Shown here piece after piece: positions 42,201 to 54,200 of a stretch of 64,000 nt of DNA. The stretch comes from Argopecten irradians (taxonomy: Eukaryota; Mollusca; Bivalvia; Pectinida; Pectinidae), in assembly GCF_041381155.1 (NCBI RefSeq), contig NC_091134.1, positions 64,100,902 through 64,164,901 of the forward strand, in the 5' to 3' direction. Each line of letters starts with the position of its first letter. Positions within the stretch are counted from its first letter, which is position 1. The position numbers and the translations under genes were made by a program. The notes under the pieces were generated by a model. It saw only the letters and a list, made by a program, of their open reading frames with translations. It did no database searches and was not told the origin of the DNA.

Positions 42201-45200
42201 AGGATGGTTGTGGCCAAATTTGGTTACAATCTATGCAGAAATCTAGGACAAGTAGCGATTTAAATGATTTACTCTATTTCCCCTATTGGGCGATTTAAAG
42301 GACATGTTGACAGACAGACGGACGACGGACGCCGCGCCATGACATAAGCTAACCGGCCCTTCAGGCCAGGTGAGCTAAAAAGGAATCAAAGATGAACAGA
42401 GCAATGATAATATAACAAGCTGTAAGATACTGAGAGCTTCAGAATTTAGATTTACATTGATAGGTTGGGTATGAGAATATATCAGATATAGAAAAATAAA
42501 AAATAAAACAAAATTTAGATGTGCATGCATTAAAGACCCACTAACTTTCCGAAACAGCTTCAAATTTCTAAAATTGGAATGTAAAATGAGATTGGTCATT
42601 TTGTAGAGCTGCTAATCGTTCAATCTACACTTATCATTGACCTATGGAAAATTTGATTGAAAGAAATCACTTTCATAAAGTAGGCTGTTTTATGTTTCCA
42701 CCGTCATCCTAATTACCGCGCGTTAGTTGATAATCATTATCCCAGATGGCAAAGCAGCGAAATTTATCTTCACTGCTTACATAGATTATGAAGGTTGTCT
42801 GGTATTTATTTGGTGTTTTTACCATCTTAGGACATTGATATCAATTTTCTTTTATCATTATTGTTTTTAAAGAAACTTTTGATTTTTGTTTCAATAAAGT
42901 AGGAGGAAGGATAGGGGTTGGTAGGGAGGGCAGTGAGTATTACTGCCAGTAAGACACAAAAAATTGTATCTACATTCACTTGCCACTTCCACTATGTAAA
43001 CTAACCAGGACAAAGTGAAGTCTATGAGGGTATAACTGACACCCAAAACGCGACCGTTGACCAGATAATTGCTGACAATCATCTCATAATTCGCTAATGT
43101 GCATTATGAAGATTGTCAGCAAAGCTCTACATAGACCATAAATGCCAGGAAGAGAGTTAAATGCTTAAATATACACCACTAATTTGTATTGTGCATGTAA
43201 TGAATATAGGCTAAAAACACTAAACTAAGATATTCAAACAGAATATAATTTCTATTCAGAAAATTTAGGCCTAAGAGAGCAGTAATCCTATTTTCTTACT
43301 TTTCTTCTCTATGCTGGAAGTAGGAGGCGAATTTGTGAAGTTCTGTTTTCAGGTTGTATGTGATAGGTAGCCAGTCAGGATCGCGCTCCAAAGTGTCCGG
43401 GTCCTCGTGTCCTTTACTTACACGTCGACACACGACAGCCAGCAAATCTTTCACCGTCAACACAGACTCACGAGGAAATTGGTTAATCATCTTCCCTGGT
43501 GATTCTTCACTCAACTTCCTACAAATTTATTATTTATAAATTATCCAACCAGTAAACCTTACCTTATAAAGAACAGACTACATAGCTACAATACTGTATT
43601 CCTACAGACAAATGTATATTAGAACATTTCTTAATGGAGTGCAAACTTATCTTTTAGATCAATTTACTTAGAATTAAATTTATTCAAATCATTTAATAAA
43701 TGCTTCCAGTTGGCATTCATTTCTGCTAAAATGTACCCAGACAAAAAGAAACTGATAAGTTCTTAGCATTGATAAGTATATGTACATGTATGCCAACCAC
43801 AAGCTCTTCTTTATATGGGTTGCTAAGACCTAATATGAATTTTATTTTTCCTCAACAGTTATTAGAAATACTTCACTCACCTGTTAACTAATTATCACAA
43901 AAACTAAAGAAATAACAAAATTAATTCCACAATTTGTTTCATTTTGAATCCCCAATATCATATGACTATAAGTGTTATTCAATGCAAAGTTTCAGAGATG
44001 AAGTCGTTCATATGAAAATAGCCAAATTGACCCTTTTGGCCCCGCCCCTCATGAGGGCCCCTGGGGAGTCAGCCCCACCATTTGTATAACTTTGAATACC
44101 CACCCTATAAGGATGCTACTATTGCATTATGAGTGTTATCCAATGCTTAGTTTCAGAGAAAAAGTCGTTTATATGAAAATAGACAAATTGACCCTTTTGG
44201 CGCCGCTCCTCAGGCCCCAGAGGGGGTCAGCCCCACCATTTGTACAATTTTGAATCCCCACCCTACAAGGATACTACCATTGCATAATGAATGTTATCCA
44301 ATGCTTAGTTTTGAGAAGAAGTGATTTATACATTCCCTACCCCACAAGGATGCTACCATGGCATTATGAGTTTTATCCTGTGCTTAGTTTCAGAGATGAA
44401 GTCATTTATATATGAAAATAGCCATATTGACCTTTTGGCCCCGCGAGGGTCAGCCCCACCATTTGTACAATTTTGGATCCCCACCCTATAAGGATGCTAT
44501 CATTGCATTATGAAAGCTATCTCATGCTTAGTTTCAGAGAAGAAGTCAATCATATAAAAATCAAAGTGCCAAGGCCACTCATAGATGCTGTGAATGACGG
44601 ACTCAAAAAAGGAATAAAAGAATTGGTTTATCATATATATATATATATATTAAATTTAGGTAACACGTTGTAGAACATTGTATTTATATAATGTACAATG
44701 TTGAATTTTGGAGTTAAACAAAAGCTATTTATTATCTGTAATTAAAGGGACAATTCGCTCAGGCTAATTCTTTTACATTACCAAGAAGCAAAATATAGCA
44801 CAAATGTATTGTTCTACATTTCTTATGAAACATATAACATAAAATATTGACAAATTCCACGTCATTGTTTAGTATTTCAATTAATATCGTTGAAATATCA
44901 AATCGTTGATCAATACGATTAAGTAGGTACAATATGGCCGCTGTACCCATGCATGAGCCAAAGTCACGCACGTTAAGCAAATAAACTACATAACCACCGA
45001 GAAGGTGATGAAATGGTTTTTAGGCAAGACAATTCACCTAATAAGGTAAACACACTACTGTCAGAGCGATTTGAGCAGTTCTAGACAAAAGTTGCATTAC
45101 TCTACGAGCAAGGGACAGGGTTCAGCATACAAGAAGTTCGACCACAATGTGTAATGGCGGACAGCGAGCGAGTTTGAACATCTACACACATGTCACAACC

Positions 45201-48200
45201 ATAGGCTTTTCAGGCATATCACAGTAAAACCGAATAATCTAATTTCCATTAGAACTGGTTTTTTTCCGAAATATGTACAAATTTTAATGTTCTCTTAGAC
45301 TGAATTGTCCCTTTAAAGTTGATTCAACCACCATAAGTTAAATAGGTTAATGACTGTAATATATTTCATATGTTGAAATTTCTTATTTCTGAAATAAGTA
45401 GATTTATTAAACCAATAAATCTGGTAAAAGACTGAGTGCCATTTTCATTTAATACATGTAAGTAATCTATATTCACATATCAATTAATTACTGAAATTAT
45501 CAATTTCACCCATGTGTCTTTAAAAGAAAAGAAAATAAGTTAATTAATATCCATATAATAACAACAGAAATATTGCGATTTCCAGATTATGTAGTGATTT
45601 CCTTGTTAGAAAGACTAACATGGCTGCTTGCAAGTGTATCACTTTGCTTTGCCGACTTTTGGCTTATAAATCATGGCCAGATACTTTTGTCAAATAAAAA
45701 GTCATAATTTAATTACCTATTACAACAATCCTTTGATGTTATGAAACATTGTTGCAAATATTTTGTGTATGTTTGTTTAAACACGGCTGGAACAAGTCGA
45801 ACAGCAAGTGCTATGCAGTGCAATTTCACTACGGTAATATAAAGGGAGGCAACTTGAGCTTTCACATCTCTAGATGGAAGAGAGCGTAGTAATTTCATCA
45901 GATATACAGTAGTTTGGTTTACTACGGTAATATAGCAGTGTTACGGCCGTACATGTTTTCAGAAAAAAAGAAAGATGGAATTAATGTTGTCTAGAGATTG
46001 ACACCTCATGTATAATTTCTATATGTATTTGTTTGATTTGATTTTAATTTAATAATTAAAAGCTAAAAAGGTAGCGATAAATGAAAAATTCCTGCAATGA
46101 AAGGCCTAATAGCAATGACTTTTAAAGGAAGGTAACTTGAGATTTCACATCTCTAGATGGAAGAGAGCGTAGTAATTACAACAGATGTAGTTCGCAAAGT
46201 CTACCAAATAAAAGACTTTTGCAAGCACATTAAAATCTTATTTTTTTGTATAAATCATTAAAACAAATATATTAAATTAAACATCTTTTATAGCATCAAA
46301 TTTGTACCATTCATCTAGATAGAAAAACTAAGAAAATCTATTGCGGGGGAATATATTAAGAAGGCGTTGTGTGTGATTTTCGGGAATACACAATCTCTGA
46401 ACCAAGATCAAAACGAAATAGCTCTGTGTAAACATCGGAAAACATCACGGATTGCTTAATTGTACACATCGATTATCATTGTGACAATTATTGTACATGT
46501 GTGTTTTATTATTCTATACCTCCAATTAGGGTGTGAAAGTAACAAAACAGTATTTAATTTTCATCTCGGATTATTATTGTTGTTTTGATGTGTTCAGGCT
46601 CGCTAAGCGTACTTATGATTGCTGTTTCACAGCATCAATAACCAAATTGACCCCTTTTTGCCCGCCCCTCAGGCCCCCAGGGGGTCAGCCACATGTATAA
46701 TTTTCAGTCAGTACCCCATAGAGATGTTACCTGTCAAATTTTGTTAAATAAGAAGTTGATTGTTGATGGCCGGATGATGGATGCCATGATATCGCATTTA
46801 TATTAATCATATGGGTAAACAAATATTCGGGATACTTACTTGTAATCTTTCCATGACTGATATGTCCATATGACGTCTGCTTCTTCCTGTGTTTCGACGA
46901 TCTCAAACCGTTTGTCAGTGAGATGGTCCCTCAATGAGCCATACTCCACAAATATACGGACGTTTCTGTCCTTTGGGAGACCAGGATATGACTGATCAGG
47001 GTCTGGTAAGGTTTCGTTCACGGCATATCTCTGAAACAAACATAATCAAAAATAATCTAATAATTAGCAGCTACTTCAGTTTTGATATTGCACTTTTCAG
47101 AAATGATAAATATTTCTTTGAAAATTTTGATCTTTATATTTTTTTTACAAAATTAGTAAACATTGATTTTAAGAACCTTTAATGTTGATGCTTCTTCTCT
47201 AACAATACCTTTACCAAAAAGGTAAATCCATCAACTTCAACTCAAGTCCCCCACCGACATGGTTATAACAAACCTCTGGACACCAATAAAATCACTTTCT
47301 TGTAAGCATAGTTCGTTATACACAAATTGCAAACTTCTAATAATAACCTTGACAGAGACTACGTTAAAACCATGAATATGTTATAAGCATGTTTGTTATA
47401 AGTGTATTTTACTGTATACCGTTGCATTTCCTTTGCTTAGATAGAGTTATTTACAAAGTAACTGCTTTAGTGCCTCAAATGAAGAGACAGCCTGAAAACC
47501 TCTTTTGAAATGGAGGTCAAAGGTACAAAAAAAGGGTTGGATGGACAGATGGCTAGACAGATGGAGAAGTCCCAAATTCATAGTCTCCATCCTGTTCCCA
47601 ATGGGAGTTGTATTCTGTAAAAGCAATAAATTTCAAGACTTGAGCATTTGTTTGGTACGGTAAGAATACAAGATACTCACAAAAAAATACTCCTCATCTG
47701 GTTCCCCCTGTTCGTAACTTATTGACTTCATATCACAAGGCTCCCATGCCAGTAGCTTAGCTTTTTTAATGTCACCATCTTCCTCTGTCTCAGCATAATC
47801 TCTTGTAATTTCATCTATATTAATACAACAAATATTAGTGATGAATAATATAGGAAAGATATGGATATGGAATGACATTACCAATTTGGACTATGATACT
47901 TAAACAACTAAAAATAATTATTGTACTTAAAAAATTTAAATTAATTGATGTTGGTATTTAATATATAATCAAAATCCATCTTTTCTATCATGGGATATTA
48001 TTTATACATTATTTTTGCATTACTGTAAACCAACTGTCTTTCACATTTAATTTGCTGAATTTCGTGACCCAAGTTTATCTTCACAAATTAATACATGTAC
48101 TCACACCACTTACACAAATAAAAATTTCTAGAAATTCTGAGTAAGTAGACGCAAAAGAAAGTTGGTTAAAAGTAGTTTTATCACAGAACTGGCCTGCCCA

Positions 48201-51200
48201 GCCATGTCATATGGCAATCTGATTAAAATACAGATCCTTGTAACCACTACGTTCAACAGAGGATCTGACAACATCCCATAAGGGGTCATGTTCAGATGAC
48301 CTTTTTGCCACGTGTACTTCAAATCAAATGTATTATGTACACATTGTTATGTCAATTGATAACTCCATTTCGTCCCAGTAGATATATACATATAGCTTAA
48401 TTGTGCTCTTTGGGCGAGATGACTATGTACACAAAAATAATTCCGACAGCTTTTTCAAACTATTTCAACCCCAGTCAAGATTCTGGCAGCAGCAATATGA
48501 TTGGCCATTTCCAAAGGTCACCAGAACTTGACCCCTAATGGGATGTTGTCTGATCCTCTTATCAACGTAGTGATAATAATGATCTGTATTTTAACAAGAT
48601 TGTGTCATACGGCTATGTCATAAATATCCAATGTATGACATCACATAATTGTCTCGTTGACGGAAACTTCACATCTGAAATTGTTTTATAAAAAGATGAA
48701 ATTAAAAGTTTAACTAATATTTCATTAATAAGAGTTATGTGATCAATAGAATAATCCACTCGGGGTTGCCTAATATGAAATCTATCCAACTTTGGCATAT
48801 GGCATCATGTAATATAAGAGCCACATATGTAAGATCCTCTATTTAAGTAAAATACCTCCATCCTCAACATCTTCTTTAAGCCACATCTATTTAAGTAAAA
48901 TACCTCCATCCTCAACATCTTCTTTAAGCCACATCAGTGTGTAGGACATTTTTGAGGTCATCCAGAAAAATGGAACTGTTCGGCAGTTTGCTGTCTCGGA
49001 ATGTTGTATTCTGGAACCAAACTCATCCATAATGTACCAAACTGGCATAGCAGCCTTGTCACCCTGTAAACAACATTAGACTAGTGCTGGAAATTGACCT
49101 GTAATTTTGACAAAATTCTGCTGTAAATCATTTACTTGATTAGGTACACAGAATATTAAAAGAGCCACTGAACATGTGTGTTATTATCAATATCATGATT
49201 ATGCATATGTAGTTGATTTTCATGCCATCATATGATACAGGCTTTGAGCACATCTTTAAATCATTTTCATCACCTCATTGTACTAACAAAGATAATTTTA
49301 AAAGCAAGCTTACCCTTTCAAAGTTTCCAAAGCTGTAAGTCTGGTTATATCTGTTAAGGTAAACAGAGGATTTTATATACATTTTACATGTATAAGTAAA
49401 AATCAATATCATTAACAATTTCATAAAACCCTGGAACATAATATCAATCCCTGGAGTATGCCATAGCAAAACTGAAGGCTCTGTGTGTGACAACTAATAC
49501 ATTCAAAATAGATTTTAAATATTAATTATTATAAGTCCTAACTCAATCTGATTTAAATTACTCTGGCTCATAAACGATCTAACAACACCCCATTAGGGGT
49601 CAAATTCTGATGGGTCACATTCTGATGGGTCACATTCTGATGGGTCACATTCTGATGGGTCACATTCTGATGGGTCACATTCTGATGATGGGTCACATTC
49701 TGATGATCGACCTTTATATTCCCTGTACTTCAATTCAAATGCGTCTTCTCCAGCTGAAAACATCAATGTGTCACAGCATGTGTATGCATGTAGCTACATT
49801 ATATTGTACGTCGTGCTCTGTGGGCGAAATAATTACATAAAAGAAAATTATTATTAAAGCTCTGCAAACTAAGTGGTCATTGCAAAAAGCCTTTGAAGAT
49901 AGTCATTTGATTAGTCATTTAAAAGCTAGGTCACCAGAATGTGACCCCTAACTTGCCAAATAAGATGTTGTCAGATCCTCTATAAAATGGAATGAGAATA
50001 AGGATATGTATTTTAATGAGATTGGTCCTGACCAAATCTTCCACTAAAATCCACCAATCTGAGTACTCAATGATCATGGCCTCTGCTTTCAAAACAACAA
50101 CTTTGTCTGCATGTAATTTGATTATTTTGGCTTTTTTGTAGGTTATTTTAAGGAAACTTGATAATTTGATTATTTTGGCTTTTTTTGTAGGTTTTTTTAA
50201 GGAAACTTACTTCCACATTTCTGTGAGAATATCATCTTCTATTTCTGAGTTTGACCTTCCATTGACCTTGACTCCCATCAAAGAAGACATCCGCTGAAGT
50301 AAACCTGGGATAGTTTTCAAATGTTGCCTGGCTTCCTCAGTTCTATATGTCCAGGCATGGTCTACCAGGAATATACTAAAAACAAGAGGCCCAGAGGGCC
50401 TGTATCACTCACCTGGTTTGTAATGCCAAATAATGTTCTGAATACAGGTTCATTGTTTCTTTTCTGAAGGAATTTTAATATCAACTTCTAAGTCCCCTAT
50501 TGGGCCCCACCCCTCCTGCCCCCAGGGGGTCAGAGCCAAAGTTCTGTTCTCCTTTCCCAAGGATGTTTATGGCCAAATTTGGTCACAATCCAAGTAAAAC
50601 TCTAGGACAAGCAGCGATTTATAGGATTTACCTCTATTTCCCCTATTGGGCCCCACCCGTCCTGCCCCCAGGGGCCAAAGCCAAAATTTATAAAAGTTCT
50701 GTTCCCCTTCCCCCAAGGATGTTTATGACCAAATTTGGTTACATTCCATTCAGAACTCTAAGACTAGTAACGATTTATAGGATTTACCTCTATTTCCCCT
50801 ATTGGGCCCCGCCCCTCCTTCCCCCGGGGGGTCAGAGCCAAACTTTATACAAGTTCTGTTCCCCTTCCCCCAAGGATGTTTGTGGCCAAATTTGGTTACA
50901 ATCCATGCAGAACTCTAGGACAAGTAGCGATTTAAAGAATTTACCTCTATTTCCTCTATTGGGGCCCCGCCCCTCCTGCCCCCGGGGGGTCAGAGCCAAA
51001 ATTTATACAAGTTCTGTTCCCCCTCCCCCAAGGATGCTTGTGGCTAAATTTGGTTACAATCCATGCAGAACTTTATGACTAGTAGCGATTTAAAGGAAAT
51101 GTTGACGGACGGACAGACGGACGGACGGACGGACGGACGACGGACGGACGGATGGACGACGGACGCCGCGCCATGACATAAGCTCACCGGCCCTTCGGGC

Positions 51201-54200
51201 CAGGTGAGCTAAAAACACAATTTTCATTTAAATAATGCATAAAATTGCACTCTTGCTTTTTTCTGCATTGCATGAAGCAACGTTTGTACATATAACAGTT
51301 TTTAATTGTTCCTGTTCATTTTGGTCAGATCAAAAGACTATAAATGTTGAGAAAGTCCAAAAAATAAACTCATCTTAGAGACATAATTTGATTAAGACCC
51401 TTCTATATTTATCTAAATCTACTGATCTACTTTTATGTATAGCCCAAATCTATAAATAAAGCCCATTCATGTCAAATTTCACAAACCTAGTAGATAGCAT
51501 TACTTCAATTTGAAGAGTTGAAACTTTTTGAGAAATAGCGGTAACAAACTTTAACTATCAAAATCCAAGATGGCCACCTGTCGGCCATCTTGTTGACCGA
51601 TCGGTCCCAAAATGCAATGTGTACAACAAGGATCCAAGGGGAACCTACATATGAAATTTGAGAAAGATCCCTTCAGTACTTTCTGAGAAATAGCGGTAAC
51701 AAACTTTAAATATCAAAATCCAAGATGGCCCCCTGTCAGCCATCTTGTTGACTGATCGGTCCCAAAATGCAATATGCACAACTAGGGCCCTAGGGGAACC
51801 TATATATGAAATTTGAGAAAGATCCCTTCAGCAGTTTTTGAGAAATAGCGGTAACAAACTTTAAAGGATTTGTGCAGCCAAATTTTTTTTTTTTATAATA
51901 CGTCAGAATATTGCTTTGGATGAATAAAAAATTAAGTCCCACCCAACGAATCGCCTAGCTTTTAGCGCTATCGGTTGGTTTTGGTCGTGATTTACCGGTA
52001 GTGTCGACTACGGGTCAGAGATAATGAGCTAGGTGGTCACGTGGTCGTGTGATGTCAGAGTAGTCCGCGGCTACACAAGGTAAGCATAGTACTATACATG
52101 TATACAGCATATATACGTATACGTTAGATCTACGATTTGAGTTTTTCGAGTAAATGGTTATTCTAGCTTTATCATGTAGATATTTTCAGTTTCAAAACAT
52201 TCCATTTACACCATCTCAAACAAGAGATCCCAGAGGGATCTTGGCGCCCACCAAAGAATGATCTATGTCTGACAACAGAAAGAGGGATCTTTTCCCTGCT
52301 TTTCAAACTTTTACTACATACTATATATGAACCTTGAGAAAGATCCTTTCAGTACTTTCTGAGATATGTAGCAGTAACAAACTTCAATTATCAAAATTCA
52401 AGATGGCTACCTGTCGATCATCTTGCTGACCGATCTGTCCCAAAATGCAATATGCACAACTAGGGTCGTAGGGGAACCTACATATGAAATTTGAGAAAGA
52501 TTCCTTCAGTACTTTCTGGGAAATAGTGTTAACAAACTTTAACTATCAAAATCCAAGATGGCCGTCAGTCGGTCGGCCATCTTGTTGACTGATTGGTCCC
52601 AAAATGCAATATGCACAACTAGGGCCTAGGAGAACCAACATATGAAATTTGAGAAAGATCCCTTCAAAACTTTCTGAGAAATAGCGGTAACAAACTTTAA
52701 CTATCAAAATCCAAGATGGACGCCAGTCGGCCATCTTGTTGACCGATTGGTCCCAAAATGCAATATGCACAACTAGGGCCCTAGGAGAACCAACATATGA
52801 AATTTGAGAAAGATCCCTTCAAAACTTTCTGAGAAATAGCGGTAACAAACTTTAACTATCAAAATCCAAAATGGCCGCCAGTCGGCCATCTTGTTGACCG
52901 ATTGGTCCCAAAATGCAATATGCACAACTAGGGCCCTAGGGGAACCTACATGTGAAATTTGAGAAAGATCCCTTCAAAACTTTCTGAGAAATAGCGGTAA
53001 CAAACTTTAACTATCAAAATCCAAGATGGCCGCCAGTCGGCCATCTTGTTGACCGATTGGTCCCAAAATGCAATATGCACAACTAGGGCCCTAGGGGAAC
53101 CTACATGTGAAATTTGAGAAAGATCCCTTCTGTACTTTCTGAGAAATAGCGGTAACAAGAATTGTTAACGGACGGACGGACGGACGGACGGACGGACGGA
53201 CGGACGGACCACGGACGAAAGGCGATTTGAATAGCCCACCATCTGATGATGGTGGGCTAAAAATCAAACAAGCGTATATCTAACTTTAGATTAGATAATC
53301 AGTCCAATTTAATAGTGATATCAAAATGATGTTCGGATCAGTCTGGACTGAGATTTAGATAGCATATGATGTAAATTTCAGTGTAATAAAAACAGTATGA
53401 TGAAACACTATCTTTTTACGAGTAAAATCCCAAAATTTAGCATGAATATATCTAGAATCCATGTTTTTATTTCAAACTTCTGCTATAACGATGCAAACAC
53501 GGCACAGTTTTTGAGTAAAAATAAAATGTGGACGGTTATCAGTTATGTGATATTGGAGTAACAGTACCGAACTTATACCGAAAATAATATGTATATCTAT
53601 ATTGTTGCCTTTGAAACTTTATCCATAACGTTTACTAAAAGCAGAAATAGATCAATGGTATTTCTGATATATGTTCCTAAATTACAGTTTAAGTGTAAAT
53701 TCAAATTTATTATTTAAAAGGTATACTAAATCCTTAAAATAGTATATTCATTGTCGATCGTTTTGTATATCATACCGAGATTTAATAGTATGATATATGA
53801 AAATTGATCGTATAATCCAAAAAGTAACGACGTAAAGTGTTCAAATGAAAATTGAAATTACTTGTATACAGGCTTTATAAATAGATATAATATCATGTAC
53901 CTTTTTAAAAATATACTAAGTGATATTTAAATAAGTATATTTAGTGTGATAATGTTGTAGCCCTTCTTGTATGACTACACATGTACATTTAGATTCGAAA
54001 CGGTGAAAATACATCCTTAGAATTTTTACTAATTCCTTAGAAATTACGGAAACCTTTAGTTGAAATAGTTCTTAAAACCATTTTTGTTGCGGAATAAGTC
54101 ATCTTCCATTTTTGTTTTACCTGTGTATGACATATATATGTGTGTGTATGTAATATATATTCCTAGGTATGATCAGGTATATTTATTTCCATTTGCTTTT

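Noticed and set aside
43296..47884. Short minus-strand frames as separate small genes
   Set aside because: They are individual TTLL12 exons extended into introns; the phases and splice sites join them into one protein.
50500..51078. 192-codon Pro-rich open frame as a protein
   Set aside because: It is the GC-rich core repeats of a pearl-like element read through; no family features and a known repeat on the same coordinates.
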